Shown: piece by piece, positions 1 to 8,885 of the stretch
How the letters are laid out: the number at the start of each line of letters is the position of its first letter
How positions within the stretch are numbered: the first letter of the stretch is position 1
NCBI GenBank assembly: GCA_027676805.1
Contig: JAQENU010000012.1
Coordinates: 27,068-91,067 of the forward strand
Length of the DNA stretch: 64,000 bases
Source of the DNA: Coprobacillaceae bacterium UN01-12pH3A
Lineage (GTDB): Bacteria > Bacillota_I > Bacilli_A > Erysipelotrichales > Coprobacillaceae
Reading direction: 5' to 3'
Notes under the pieces: model-generated
The model's input: only the letters and a program-made list of their open reading frames with translations
Told to the model about the DNA's origin: nothing
Databases searched by the model: none
Position numbers and translations under genes: made by a program

Positions 1-1680
1 GAAGACCGCTTAAAACCATTGGGAACTGCACATGCCTTATACTGCTGTAAAGAGGCGGTCAGCGGAGCAATGGGAATCATTAACGGAGACGATTACTATG
101 GCTATGAATCGTTTGTTAAATTGTATTATTTTTTAAAAACAAAAGCAGATGCCCAGCATTATGCAATGGTCGGCTATCGTTTGGAAAACACACTGTCTCA
201 TTTTGGCGGAGTCAGCCGCGGAATCTGCTATGAAGAAGACGGATATTTAAAAACGGTTCAGGAATGCACCGGGATTTATGATGACGATGGTCAAATAAAG
301 TGTGATTTGCCGATGATATTAAAAAGAGATCAGATTGTGTCCATGAACATGTGGGGCTTTGATGATCATATCTTTAATGAAATCGAACATTACTTACAGC
401 TATTTTTAGAAAACGACTATAAAAACAATCCTCAGAAAGCAGAATTTTATCTGCCGGCTGTTTTTGACAGCTTAATTAAAGAAGAAAAAGTTCGTGTACA
501 TATTCTTAAAAGTGATGCAAAATGGTACGGGGTCACTTATAAAGAAGACCGCCAAGAGGTCATTGACGGCATTACCCAACAGCTGGATCACTATCAGACA
601 AACCTAGCTGACTACGATCTTGTCTTGAAAAAAATAAAAAACATCGCCCAACAATTTAAGATTAATGGAGAAATTGTCCAAATCTTACTAAATCAATCGG
701 GAAATATCAATGATACCTATCAGGTCATTACGACTAAAGGACATTACCTTCTTCAAAGGATTAATCATCATATTTTTAAAAATGTCGATGGACTAATGAA
801 TAATATGGCATTAGTTACACAGCACCTTTCTGCAATGGGGCAAACAACTTTAGAAATTATCAACACGAAAGATGAACGATTGTACTTGGCAGAAGAGGGG
901 CATTATTATCGCATCTTTAAATTTATTTTAAACAGCTTCACCTATGACCGCAGTGAAAGGATTGAGGATTTTTATCGTACAGCAAAATGTTTTGGTGCTT
1001 TCTTTAAAAATCTTCGTGATTTTGATGCATCAAAACTAGTGGAAACCATACCGGACTTCCATAATACGCCTGTCCGCTATCAGCAGTTTGAGACAAGCTT
1101 AAAAAGTGGAGACCCTGTGCGTATTGCGGAAGCGAAAGCAGAGATTGAAGCATTGATTGAACGCAAAAACATCAGTCAGCGCCTTTATGAGCTTTATGAA
1201 GCCGGAGAGATTTTACAGCGTGTCTGTCATAATGATACAAAGCTATCGAATATTCTAATGGATAAAACGACACGCGAACCGATTTGTGTGATTGATTTTG
1301 ATACGATCATGCCCGGATTCATTGGCTATGATTTTGGTGATGCACTGCGTTCAGGAGCCAATCATACGTATGAAGACAATGCTGATCTAAATGAAGTTTA
1401 TTTTGATTTAGAACTGTTTGAAGCTTTCACTAAAGGTTTTTTAGAATCATTAAAAGATACATTGACTATAGGAGAAATCAATGCTTTAGTGGATGGTGTG
1501 AAAGTGATCGTTTATGAGCAGACACTGCGCTTTTTAAGCGACTATTTAGATGGGGATCGCTATTATAAAACATCTTTTCCAAAACATAATCTGATACGTG
1601 CCAGAAACCAATTAACACTTTTATTGGATATTGAAAAGAAAGAAGCTTCGATGAGAGAAATTATTGAACGCTATAAGTAA
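1..1680 (+). CDS. Nucleotidyltransferase / sugar-kinase (APH-fold) fusion, 5' truncated
   Basis: The frame is open from base 1, so the true start lies outside the window; 559 residues are visible. The first ~200 residues look like the rear part of a sugar-nucleotidyltransferase: G-T-A-H-A-L at the left edge, then I-N-G-D-D-Y-Y-G, a metal-binding acidic pair. From about residue 215 the protein is an aminoglycoside-phosphotransferase-fold kinase of the N-acetylhexosamine 1-kinase (NahK) type: LLQRINHHIF near the start, catalytic loop C-H-N-D-T-K-L-S-N at about 409-417, and the metal-binding V-I-D-F-D. I infer that the kinase makes a sugar 1-phosphate and the other half activates it to an NDP-sugar, which would fit amino-sugar salvage. 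Substrate specificity cannot be read from the sequence. It ends just before a terminator. Confidence 0.72.
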   Translation, partial: EDRLKPLGTAHALYCCKEAVSGAMGIINGDDYYGYESFVKLYYFLKTKADAQHYAMVGYRLENTLSHFGGVSRGICYEEDGYLKTVQECTGIYDDDGQIKCDLPMILKRDQIVSMNMWGFDDHIFNEIEHYLQLFLENDYKNNPQKAEFYLPAVFDSLIKEEKVRVHILKSDAKWYGVTYKEDRQEVIDGITQQLDHYQTNLADYDLVLKKIKNIAQQFKINGEIVQILLNQSGNINDTYQVITTKGHYLLQRINHHIFKNVDGLMNNMALVTQHLSAMGQTTLEIINTKDERLYLAEEGHYYRIFKFILNSFTYDRSERIEDFYRTAKCFGAFFKNLRDFDASKLVETIPDFHNTPVRYQQFETSLKSGDPVRIAEAKAEIEALIERKNISQRLYELYEAGEILQRVCHNDTKLSNILMDKTTREPICVIDFDTIMPGFIGYDFGDALRSGANHTYEDNADLNEVYFDLELFEAFTKGFLESLKDTLTIGEINALVDGVKVIVYEQTLRFLSDYLDGDRYYKTSFPKHNLIRARNQLTLLLDIEKKEASMREIIERYK

Positions 1681-1685
1681 TTCTA

Positions 1686-1725
1686 TAAAAAAGATAGTAT
1701 AAAAGAATGTACTATCTTTTTTATA
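1686..1725 (+). terminator. Intrinsic terminator after the kinase fusion
   Basis: An 11-bp perfect stem (AAAAGATAGTA at 1689-1699 with TACTATCTTTT at 1710-1720) is followed by Ts, just downstream of the stop codon. Confidence 0.8.
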
Positions 1726-1748
1726 TAGGGGATTTATGATATGATAAT

Positions 1749-1776
1749 ATGACAAGGTATGACAATAAGGTAAAAT
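1749..1776 (+). promoter_or_regulatory. Candidate sigma-A promoter for the dprA-like/rhomboid pair
   Basis: ATGACA (1749-1754), a 16-base spacer and TAAAAT (1771-1776). It leaves a leader of about 95 bases before the next start. That leader contains CTTCTC and GAGAAG arms that could pair. Confidence 0.4.
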
Positions 1777-1877
1777 GGATCATCGCTGATGATTACCCTG
1801 TACTTGTATAAAAAACTTCTCTTTATCTTATTTAATATTGAGAAGATCACCTATAGATGGATATAAGAGGTATGGAA

Positions 1878-2912
1878 ATGAAAAATGAATGGAACGACTT
1901 AAATCATCAAAGACTGCGACTCTCTCTTGATAGTATTGCATTGCTTCTTTATTGCAGTGAGTTTTATGACTGCGATGAATTGCCGATGAGTGTTACAGAA
2001 TGGAACGATCTTGAAAAAATGCTGAGAGCTTCACAGTTAAAGCGTCCGGCAGCCTTGCTGGCTTTGGAGTATGAAGCCATTATGATCAATCTGGATATTG
2101 ATGAAGAATTGGCATATAAGATTACTTCTCGCAATAAGGGGATTGCCTTTTTACTGGAACAGCTTCAGCGTTTGGAGAGTTTAGGGGTTCTAGTCACAAC
2201 CAAATATGAAGAAGAATATCCTTATCTATTGAAGCGAAAGATGAAAAAAAATATGCCATTGATCCTATACTATAGTGGTGATATCACGATGCTGAAGGAT
2301 CCGCTTGTTTGTGTGGCAGGACCGATTCGCTCGAATCGCCGTATCGATCAAAATACGAGGGCAGTGATTTCAAAGCTGAATGAAGAAGCTTATACATTGA
2401 TTAGCTGCGGTAATCGCGGTGTAGAGACACTGGCGATGAAACATCAGTTAAGAATCGGCGGAAAAGCGGTAAACTTCTTATGCGGAAATATCATTATCGA
2501 AATGAAAGAGTACCTGCGACCAATTAAAAACGGGCAGATGCTTTTAGTCAGTGCCGTCTATCCTTTCGCTAATTTTGATCTAGTGCATGCGATTGATCGC
2601 AATCAGTATGTTTTTTCTTTATCAGAGGTTGCCATCATCATGTATTCACAGATCAATTCCGGAGCTGTATGGCTGAGTGCAATGCAGAATTTCACGCAGC
2701 GTTGGACAAAATTAGCGGCAATTATGGATGATGAGTTTTATGGAAATGCGCGATTGATCGAACTAGGGGCGATTGGCTTAACGATGGATATGATTCAGTC
2801 CCCATTGACATTATCTGAACTGCTCGATCAGGAAGAAGAAAAAATTAAAGAAACAGAAAGCTATGATCAAATATCAATTTATGAATTTTTAGGAGAACAA
2901 GATGAGATTTGA
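1878..2912 (+). CDS. DprA/Smf-like protein with degenerate signature motifs
   Basis: The 344-residue product resembles DprA (Smf), the protein that loads RecA onto incoming single-stranded DNA during natural transformation. It has a helical N-terminal region and, from about residue 110, a Rossmann-like domain (V-C-V-A-G-P-I-R-S-N-R-R, then I-S-C-G-N-R-G-V-E-T-L-A). In ordinary DprA these positions read like G-S-R-x-x-S and S-G-x-A-x-G-I-D-x-x-A-H; here they are weakly kept, so ligand binding may be altered. AAGAGG (1865-1870) sits 7 bases before ATG 1878, which favours this start over 1857. It overlaps the rhomboid gene by 11 bases, suggesting coupled translation. Confidence 0.6.
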   Translation: MKNEWNDLNHQRLRLSLDSIALLLYCSEFYDCDELPMSVTEWNDLEKMLRASQLKRPAALLALEYEAIMINLDIDEELAYKITSRNKGIAFLLEQLQRLESLGVLVTTKYEEEYPYLLKRKMKKNMPLILYYSGDITMLKDPLVCVAGPIRSNRRIDQNTRAVISKLNEEAYTLISCGNRGVETLAMKHQLRIGGKAVNFLCGNIIIEMKEYLRPIKNGQMLLVSAVYPFANFDLVHAIDRNQYVFSLSEVAIIMYSQINSGAVWLSAMQNFTQRWTKLAAIMDDEFYGNARLIELGAIGLTMDMIQSPLTLSELLDQEEEKIKETESYDQISIYEFLGEQDEI

Positions 2913-3525
2913 ATGGAAAAGATATAAATTAACATCATTGCTGATTGGGGTCTGCATCGTTGTGTATATAATCACGGTGATGACGTTTGGGCGTGAAACC
3001 ATGAGTGCTTCGCAGGCAATTCAGGCCGGCGGATTCAACCCTTTGCTGATTGAATACAATCATGAATACTGGCGTTTTATTACGGCAAACTTTATTCATT
3101 TTGGCATTTTGCATTTATTAGTCAATTGCTACAGTTTATATAATGTCGGAAGCTTTATGGAACGTACCTTTAAGCCTAAGCATTATACATTTATCTTATT
3201 GATATCCGGTATTTTTACGAATGTGCTGCCCTATATCATGTATTTCCTGTTTGATATTGGGACATTCAGCGTTGGCGGCGGAATCAGTGGAGTGATCTTT
3301 GGACTGTTAGGTGCCATGTGTGTTATTGCTTATCGATACAAAGGGGTTTATTATCATATTTATCGTCAGTTATTGCCAAATATCCTTTTGATGTTTGGAA
3401 TTTCGATTCTATTGCCGAATATCTCTTTATGGGGACATTTAGGCGGATTTATCGGCGGAATCCTTGCGACTTGGATTGTTTCTTATTTTATTGACAAAAA
3501 GAAGAATCAGCCATTATATAACTAA
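2902..3525 (+). CDS. Rhomboid-family intramembrane serine protease
   Basis: The 207-residue polytopic membrane protein has the core rhomboid motifs. These are H-F-G-I-L-H-L-L-V-N with Asn75, the nucleophile Ser129 in G-G-G-I-S-G, and the catalytic His179 in W-G-H-L-G-G-F-I-G-G. Rhomboids cut transmembrane helices within the bilayer; the substrate cannot be predicted. Length and about six membrane segments fit the small bacterial GlpG-like class, without the extra cytosolic domain of B. subtilis YqgP. It is translationally coupled to the dprA-like gene and ends in a bidirectional terminator facing a convergent gene. Confidence 0.88.
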   Translation: MRFEWKRYKLTSLLIGVCIVVYIITVMTFGRETMSASQAIQAGGFNPLLIEYNHEYWRFITANFIHFGILHLLVNCYSLYNVGSFMERTFKPKHYTFILLISGIFTNVLPYIMYFLFDIGTFSVGGGISGVIFGLLGAMCVIAYRYKGVYYHIYRQLLPNILLMFGISILLPNISLWGHLGGFIGGILATWIVSYFIDKKKNQPLYN

Positions 3526-3557
3526 AAAACTATCCAGCTTAGCTTGGATAGTTTTTA
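3525..3557. terminator. Bidirectional terminator between convergent genes
   Basis: AAAACTATCCA and TTGGATAGTTTT form a stem flanked by A and T runs, serving the rhomboid gene on plus and the zinc-ribbon gene on minus. Confidence 0.8.
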
Positions 3558-4103
3558 TTCTTCAGTACCTAATGCTTCTAATTTAGTAAGATAAGGAGTT
3601 AAGATATCCTTCATCTGTTCAAATTCAACGAAAGATTCATTGATCGTTGTTTCCACTTCGCGTTTATAGGCTTCATTTTTTATAAATTGAACCTCATGAT
3701 TGTTGAACCATGTTTCTAAGTTCATTTTTAGATATTCTAATACAGTCTGTCTCATGCGTTCTGTATCTGCCTGATCATCCAGTGCATCATAAATAACCTC
3801 GATTCCATCGATACGGTCTAGAATATATTGATATTGTCCTAAAATATCATCGAGTTCTTCTACTGAACCCATCTGAGCAAAGAAGGTTTGCATTTTTCCG
3901 TCAAAATCATCTACGATTCCTGTTGCGTTGCGTTGGCATTTCTTGCAGACATGTTTGTTGAATAAAATTCGTTTACCGCAGTAAACGCAGCGTCCGCGCC
4001 AAAATAACAGATAGACTAATGAGAATGGAAATGTGAAAACCATTGCTAAAACAAATACTACTTTTTGCCCTAAAGATGCTTTAGGAGCCTTTGCGTATGC
4101 CAT
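3555..4103 (-). CDS. Small membrane protein with zinc ribbon, function unknown
   Basis: The 182-residue protein was not recognised as a named family. Residues ~12-35 form a hydrophobic membrane segment, followed at once by C-V-Y-C-G and, about 14 residues on, C-K-K-C, a four-cysteine zinc ribbon. The remaining ~120 residues are charged, probably helical and cytosolic. It is monocistronic, with a good promoter (4125-4153) and AAGGAG before the ATG. A structural or regulatory membrane role is possible, but nothing in the neighbourhood points to one. Confidence 0.7.
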   Translation of the reverse strand: MAYAKAPKASLGQKVVFVLAMVFTFPFSLVYLLFWRGRCVYCGKRILFNKHVCKKCQRNATGIVDDFDGKMQTFFAQMGSVEELDDILGQYQYILDRIDGIEVIYDALDDQADTERMRQTVLEYLKMNLETWFNNHEVQFIKNEAYKREVETTINESFVEFEQMKDILTPYLTKLEALGTEE

Positions 4104-4124
4104 CTAACCACTCCTTCTTATAAA

Positions 4125-4153
4125 GTTATAACACAAATAGACATTTCTTTCAA
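4125..4153 (-). promoter_or_regulatory. Sigma-A promoter for the zinc-ribbon gene
   Basis: On the minus strand TTGAAA (4153-4148), a 17-base spacer and TATAAC (4130-4125), about 20 bases before the start codon. Confidence 0.65.
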
Positions 4154-4183
4154 CTTATTAACTATTTACTAAAGAAGAAAAAA

Positions 4184-4197
4184 ATAAAGCGTTTTCA
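4184..4197 (+). promoter_or_regulatory. Candidate catabolite-responsive element
   Basis: ATAAAGCGTTTTCA matches the CcpA operator consensus (TGWAANCGNTNWCA) at 12 of 14 positions. It lies about 40 bases before the HAD phosphatase gene. No ccpA gene is in the window. Confidence 0.3.
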
Positions 4198-4234
4198 AAA
4201 GCTGTGTTAAACTAGAAAAGCGGAGGGTTAAAAT

Positions 4235-5092
4235 ATGATTAAATTAATAGCGAGCGATATGGATGGAACCTTACTGGATGGAAACGGGGGCATCAGTCCA
4301 TATAATGTAGAAATGATAAACGAAGCTAAAAAAAGAGGAATTCACTTTGTTATTGCGTCAGGAAGAGCCTATACGGATATTCTGCCGGTCACACAGCAGC
4401 ATGGTGTAGAATGTGCATGTGTCACTGGAAACGGTGCTGAATATATAGATGAAAAAGGAGAACTCATCAGTTCATGCTATTTAGGAGCAGAAGAAGCCAT
4501 TGAGGTAATTGAAATATTAAAAGCATTAGATATTAAATTCATGATCTATACGACCGATAACCGCTATTCGATCGAAGCGGTGGAAAATGTACAGGATGCC
4601 TTCATTCAGCGTTCTTTACATAAAGATAAAACACAGACTTATGAAGAAGTAAAAGAACGATTAAAAACACGTCATTCTATTTTCAGAATGGAAGAAGTGG
4701 AGGACTATCACTCATTACTGCCAACTAAAAAGATTATTAAGATTGAAGCGTTTGATATTGATACGAGTAAGATTGAGGAAGCAAAAAAACGATTGAGTTC
4801 TTTAGGCAATGTAGCGTATCTTTCTTCGTTTCCGGATAATGTTGAAATTACACATAGAGATGCAACCAAAGGGAAAATTTTATTGAAAGCAGCAACACTG
4901 CTTGGGATTAAAGAGGAAGAAGTTCTGGTATTAGGGGACAGCTTCAATGATTTAAGCATGTTTGAATTGTTTGAAAACTCAGTCGTAATGGCAAATGGAG
5001 AAGAAGAAGTCAAAAAGGTGGCAAAATATATAACGGAAGCGTATTATGAAGATGGTGTCGGAAAAGCAATTAAAAGGTGGGTGTTAGAATGA
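4235..5092 (+). CDS. Cof-type HAD-IIB phosphatase
   Basis: The 285-residue cytosolic phosphatase belongs to the Cof/YwpJ-like subfamily of haloacid dehalogenase hydrolases, which remove phosphate from sugar phosphates, flavin nucleotides or pyridoxal phosphate. Motif I is D-M-D-G-T-L-L-D (nucleophile Asp8, acid/base Asp10), motif II includes V-I-A-S-G-R, and motif IV is V-L-G-D-S-F-N-D. The C2-type cap fills the middle. Substrate is unknown. A GGAGGG site precedes the ATG. The stop overlaps the next start by four bases (ATGA), so the two genes form an operon. Two other members of this family lie at 8886 and 22290. Confidence 0.9.
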   Translation: MIKLIASDMDGTLLDGNGGISPYNVEMINEAKKRGIHFVIASGRAYTDILPVTQQHGVECACVTGNGAEYIDEKGELISSCYLGAEEAIEVIEILKALDIKFMIYTTDNRYSIEAVENVQDAFIQRSLHKDKTQTYEEVKERLKTRHSIFRMEEVEDYHSLLPTKKIIKIEAFDIDTSKIEEAKKRLSSLGNVAYLSSFPDNVEITHRDATKGKILLKAATLLGIKEEEVLVLGDSFNDLSMFELFENSVVMANGEEEVKKVAKYITEAYYEDGVGKAIKRWVLE

Positions 5093-5577
5093 ATGATGCA
5101 TTGTATGCATTAATGAAAGAATTATTTGACGAAAATGAGATTCGTCCGCGTGAGCAACTGGAAGCTTTTATCAATGAAGGCTTATGTAAAATTGAGACAA
5201 CGATGCAGGGGGATACGATTGAAAGCATCTTGATCTATTTTGATTTAGACGATTATATCTTTATTGATTATCTGGGAATTAATCCTAAATTTCATGGTCA
5301 AGGCTTAGGTTCAAAAGTAATGCAGGCTTTTCTAGCTCGTCAAACAAAACTAGTCTTACTTGAAGTTGAAAAAGTCGATAACGAATTAAAGCAGCGTCGT
5401 GTTAACTTTTATGAACGTCTTGGGTTGATCTTAAATGATGGGGATTATGAAATGCTGTCTTATCTTGATCCGTCCCAAACGATTCCAATGAAAATCATGA
5501 GTTATCCAAAAGCTTTGGAGGATGAAGCTTTTAAATCCTATGTGAAAAAGATAAAGCATGATATTTATCTTTTATAA
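5089..5577 (+). CDS. GNAT-family N-acetyltransferase
   Basis: The 162-residue protein has the GNAT acetyl-CoA-binding signature G-Q-G-L-G-S-K-V near residue 75, after a beta strand (F-I-D-Y-L-G-I-N-P). The family transfers acetyl groups to amines on proteins, antibiotics or metabolites; the acceptor is unknown. I prefer ATG 5089 to the upstream GTG at 5077, because AAAGGTGG (5073-5080) is correctly spaced for 5089 and this start overlaps the preceding stop by four bases. Confidence 0.8.
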   Translation: MNDALYALMKELFDENEIRPREQLEAFINEGLCKIETTMQGDTIESILIYFDLDDYIFIDYLGINPKFHGQGLGSKVMQAFLARQTKLVLLEVEKVDNELKQRRVNFYERLGLILNDGDYEMLSYLDPSQTIPMKIMSYPKALEDEAFKSYVKKIKHDIYLL

Positions 5578-5606
5578 TTGACAAAGCCATGGATTTATGG
5601 TATAAA
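5578..5606 (+). promoter_or_regulatory. Sigma-A promoter of rpsO
   Basis: Perfect TTGACA (5578-5583), 17-base spacer and TATAAA (5601-5606), immediately after the GNAT stop codon. Confidence 0.85.
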
Positions 5607-5611
5607 TTTGA

Positions 5612-5680
5612 TTGCGGCAATCGCTAGGATATCTGAGTTCCTGACGGATACCTTGGCATTCGCTAAGTTTAAGAAAAAAG
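5612..5680 (+). promoter_or_regulatory. Probable structured rpsO leader (S15 autoregulation)
   Basis: Between promoter and start lie two stem-loops. AGGATATC pairs with GATACCT around a 13-base loop with one bulge, and CTTGGC (5652-5657) pairs with GCTAAG (5662-5667). Leaders that bind S15 and repress translation are known for rpsO in several phyla. No specific Rfam family was matched here, so the function is inferred from position and folding. Confidence 0.45.
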
Positions 5681-5690
5681 GAGAAAACAA

Positions 5691-5957
5691 ATGTTAACTA
5701 AAGAAGAAAAAACAGCTATTATGAAAGAATATGCTACTAAAGAAGGAGATACAGGTTCACCAGAAGTACAAATCGCTGTATTAACTGCTGATATCAACAA
5801 ATTAAACGGTCACTTCAAAGTGCATAAAAAAGATCATCATTCAAATAGAGGGTTATTAAAGAAAATCGGTAGAAGAAGAGATTTATTAAAATATCTTAAA
5901 AATAAAGATATCGAAAGATATGGTGCTTTAATCGAAAAATTAGGATTAAGAAGATAA
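5691..5957 (+). CDS. rpsO: 30S ribosomal protein S15
   Basis: The 88-residue protein matches S15 over its whole length: the early T-G-S-P-E-V-Q-I segment, [11 protein letters not shown], and the closing [13 protein letters not shown]15 binds 16S rRNA at the h20/h21/h22 junction and organises the platform of the small subunit. It has its own promoter, a structured leader, a GGAG ribosome site and a strong terminator. It precedes pnp, the same order as in E. coli and B. subtilis. Confidence 0.98.
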   Translation: MLTKEEKTAIMKEYATKEGDTGSPEVQIAVLTADINKLNGHFKVHKKDHHSNRGLLKKIGRRRDLLKYLKNKDIERYGALIEKLGLRR

Positions 5958-5962
5958 TCCTT

Positions 5963-5992
5963 CCAGGACATCGCTATGCGATGTCTTTTTTA
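5963..5992 (+). terminator. Intrinsic terminator after rpsO
   Basis: GACATCGC (5967-5974) pairs with GCGATGTC (5978-5985) and is followed by TTTTTT. Confidence 0.85.
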
Positions 5993-6020
5993 TTAACGAT
6001 AAGATTTATTTCAATTTTGT

Positions 6021-6049
6021 TTGGATTAACATAATAAAAATGCTATAAT
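6021..6049 (+). promoter_or_regulatory. Sigma-A promoter of pnp
   Basis: TTGGAT (6021-6026), a 17-base spacer and TATAAT (6044-6049) with an extended TGC before the -10. Confidence 0.75.
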
Positions 6050-6081
6050 GTATTTTGAGAAAAAATGAGGTGAAAAAGCAG

Positions 6082-8232
6082 ATGTCAAAACAAGTATTTA
6101 GTATAGATTTTTATGGAAAAAAATTAACAGTAGAAACCGGAGAACTAGCAAAACAAGCCAATGGTTCTGTTTTAGTACGTTATAATGATACCGTTATTTT
6201 GTCAACAGCTGTAGCAGGGAAAGAACCAAAAGATGTTGATTTCTTTCCATTGACAGTAACTTATGAAGAAAAATTGTATTCTGTAGGAAAGATCCCAGGA
6301 GGATTTTTAAAACGAGAAGGGCGCCCTAGCGAACATGGGACATTAACAGCGAGAATGATCGACCGTCCAATTCGTCCGTTATTTGCGGATGGATTCAGAA
6401 ACGAAGTTCAGATCGTGAACACTGTATTATCGGTAGATCAAGATGCGACACCAGAAATGGCTGCCATGTTTGGGGCATCTTTGGCGTTGTGTTTATCGGA
6501 TATTCCATTCAATGGACCTATCGCCGGAGTAACTGTTGGCTATGTAAATGGGGAATTTACAGTCAATGCCGGACCAGAAGAAATGGAAAAAAGTGAAATT
6601 CACTTAGAAGTAGCAGGAACAAAAGAGGCTATCAACATGGTTGAAGCAGATGCTAAAGAAGTAAGTGAAGAAGTTATTTTGGAAGCTTTAGCTTTCGGAC
6701 ATGAAAAAATTAAAGAATTAATTGCTTTTCAGGAACAGATTGTAATGCAATGTGGAAAAGCAAAACAAGAGATTCCTTTATTTACATTGGATCAAGTAAT
6801 CGTAGATGAAGTAACTGCTATGGCTTATGATCGTATGAAAGCAGCAGTCAGCATTCCGGGTAAATTAGAACGCTACGGAGCTATCGATGATTTGATGGCA
6901 GAAGTAAAAGCAGACTTTGAAGCACGTGCTTATGATAGCGAAGACAATAAGAAATCTGTCTTAAAACAAGTGGGAATCGTTCTGCATGACTTAGAAAAAG
7001 AAGAAGTAAGACGTTTAATCACAGAACAGAAGATTCGTCCGGATGGAAGAAAATTAGATGAAATTCGTCCTTTGGATGCACAGGTAGATTTATTGCCGCG
7101 TGTTCATGGTTCGGCCTTATTTACTCGTGGAGAAACACAAGTGTTATCTGCTTGTACATTAGGAGCTATGGGAGAACATCAAAAAATCGATGGTCTGGGA
7201 TTAGAAGATCAGAAACGTTTCATGCACCATTATAACTTCCCGCCTTATTCAGTTGGAGAAACTGGAAGAATGGGGGCACCGGGAAGACGTGAGATCGGAC
7301 ATGGAGCATTAGGGGAAAGAGCTTTAGCTCAAGTCATTCCTTCTGAGGAAGATTTCCCATATACAATTCGTGTCGTATCAGAAGTATTAGAATCAAATGG
7401 TTCATCATCACAAGCTTCAATCTGTGCCTCTACAATGGCATTGATGACGGCTGGAGTTCCTATTTCTGCACCTGTTGCGGGAATTGCTATGGGACTTGTT
7501 AAAAAGGGTGACGATTATACAATCTTAACCGATATTCAAGGGATGGAAGATCACTTGGGAGACATGGATTTTAAAGTAGCCGGAACAACAAACGGAATCT
7601 GTGCTTTGCAAATGGATATTAAGATTGATGGGATCACTCAGGAAATCTTAAAAGAAGCCTTGGCACAAGCAAAGATCGGTCGTGAACAGATCATGAAAAC
7701 AATGCTGGATGCAATCAGTGAGGTAAGACCGCAATTATCGGCTTATGCACCAAAAGTATTCCAGATGCACATTGATCCTGATCAAATTAGAGATGTTATT
7801 GGTCCTGGTGGAAAAATGATCAATGAAATCATTGAAAAATCAAATGACGTTAAGATCGATATTGAACAAGACGGACGTGTTGTCATTTATCATACTGATC
7901 AAAACGCAATCAATACAGCAGCAAAACTAATTGAAGCAATTGTAAAGAAAGCTCAAAAAGGTGAAATTTATGAAGCTAAGGTAGTTCGCTTAGAAAAATA
8001 CGGAGCTTTTGTCAACTTGTTTGAAGGAACGGATGGATTACTTCATGTATCACAGATTGCTCATGAAAGAGTAGCGGCACCTTCTGATGTATTAAAATTA
8101 GGGGATACTGTCCGTGTTGTCGTTACGGATATTGATGAAAAAGGACGTGTTAATGTTTCCGCAAAAGCATTACTGCCTAAGCCTGAAAAGAAAGAACCGG
8201 TTAAAAAAGAAGAAGCAAAGCCAAATGAATAA
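6082..8232 (+). CDS. pnp: Polyribonucleotide nucleotidyltransferase (PNPase)
   Basis: PNPase degrades RNA 3' to 5' by phosphorolysis and forms a trimer in the cytosol. The 716 residues contain two RNase PH domains (about 10-140 and 315-545; F-T-R-G-E-T-Q in the second), an alpha-helical linker, a KH domain from about 560 (I-G-P-G-G-K-M-I) and an S1 domain from about 625 ([10 protein letters not shown]). The tail is rich in Lys and Glu. ATG 6082 is preceded by GAGGTG at 6067-6072 and is better than the upstream TTG at 6055. It overlaps maf by 8 bases. Confidence 0.97.
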   Translation: MSKQVFSIDFYGKKLTVETGELAKQANGSVLVRYNDTVILSTAVAGKEPKDVDFFPLTVTYEEKLYSVGKIPGGFLKREGRPSEHGTLTARMIDRPIRPLFADGFRNEVQIVNTVLSVDQDATPEMAAMFGASLALCLSDIPFNGPIAGVTVGYVNGEFTVNAGPEEMEKSEIHLEVAGTKEAINMVEADAKEVSEEVILEALAFGHEKIKELIAFQEQIVMQCGKAKQEIPLFTLDQVIVDEVTAMAYDRMKAAVSIPGKLERYGAIDDLMAEVKADFEARAYDSEDNKKSVLKQVGIVLHDLEKEEVRRLITEQKIRPDGRKLDEIRPLDAQVDLLPRVHGSALFTRGETQVLSACTLGAMGEHQKIDGLGLEDQKRFMHHYNFPPYSVGETGRMGAPGRREIGHGALGERALAQVIPSEEDFPYTIRVVSEVLESNGSSSQASICASTMALMTAGVPISAPVAGIAMGLVKKGDDYTILTDIQGMEDHLGDMDFKVAGTTNGICALQMDIKIDGITQEILKEALAQAKIGREQIMKTMLDAISEVRPQLSAYAPKVFQMHIDPDQIRDVIGPGGKMINEIIEKSNDVKIDIEQDGRVVIYHTDQNAINTAAKLIEAIVKKAQKGEIYEAKVVRLEKYGAFVNLFEGTDGLLHVSQIAHERVAAPSDVLKLGDTVRVVVTDIDEKGRVNVSAKALLPKPEKKEPVKKEEAKPNE

Positions 8233-8794
8233 TATTATCCTGGCTTCTCTTTCTCCCCGCCGCCGTGAATTGTTAAGTCAGCTAGGGGTACCTTTTACGA
8301 TAGAGAGTACGAATATTGAAGAAATAATGGATGACAGCCTGCCTTTAGATTTACGTTTAGAAGATTTGGCGTATCAAAAGGCATTGCCGATTGCCCGTCT
8401 TCACCCACAAGCGATTGTGATTGGGGCAGATACGATTGTCTGTTTCCATCATCAGGTATTAGGAAAGCCAAAAGATTATCAGGATGCCAAGCATATGCTT
8501 TTGATGTTCTCCGGAAAATCTCAGTATGTTTATACCAGTGTTACAGTGCTTCAAGGGGAAAAAAGAGTCAGTTTTACAAGCAAAACAGAAGTGGTTTTTA
8601 AAACCTTGGATGAAAAGCAGGTAGAAGCATACTTAGCCTGCAATGAATGGCAGGATAAAGCAGGAGCTTATGCGATTCAGGGCGCTGGTGATATGCTTGT
8701 CGATCATTATGTCGGTGATTTTTATACCATCGTCGGATTGCCGATAGAACAGCTGCATAAGGTTTTAAAAGAAGAATTTGATATAGAGGCCTGA
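8225..8794 (+). CDS. maf: Maf-like nucleoside triphosphate pyrophosphatase
   Basis: The Maf family hydrolyses non-canonical or pyrimidine NTPs (dTTP/UTP type) to monophosphates and may restrain septation. The 189 residues begin [14 protein letters not shown], the family phosphate-binding signature, and carry G-A-D-T-I-V and V-L-G-K-P-K-D. The start inside the end of pnp gives the usual family length; earlier in-frame codons would add 37 residues of a shadow frame. The stop codon lies inside the terminator stem. Confidence 0.93.
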   Translation: MNNIILASLSPRRRELLSQLGVPFTIESTNIEEIMDDSLPLDLRLEDLAYQKALPIARLHPQAIVIGADTIVCFHHQVLGKPKDYQDAKHMLLMFSGKSQYVYTSVTVLQGEKRVSFTSKTEVVFKTLDEKQVEAYLACNEWQDKAGAYAIQGAGDMLVDHYVGDFYTIVGLPIEQLHKVLKEEFDIEA

Positions 8795-8813
8795 TTAATT
8801 TCAGGCTTTTTTC
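8788..8813 (+). terminator. Intrinsic terminator after maf
   Basis: GCCTGA (8789-8794, including the maf stop) pairs with TCAGGC (8801-8806) and is followed by TTTTTTC. Confidence 0.8.
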
Positions 8814-8885
8814 TTTCAAAAAACGGAATTCATTTTTTTATCTTATTTAAATGTGATAGGATTCTAAGCATAAGGGGGATAAAAA

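Noticed and set aside
8114..8224. 37-residue upstream extension of Maf
   Set aside because: It is a shadow of the pnp S1 and tail codons; the natural Maf start is at 8225.
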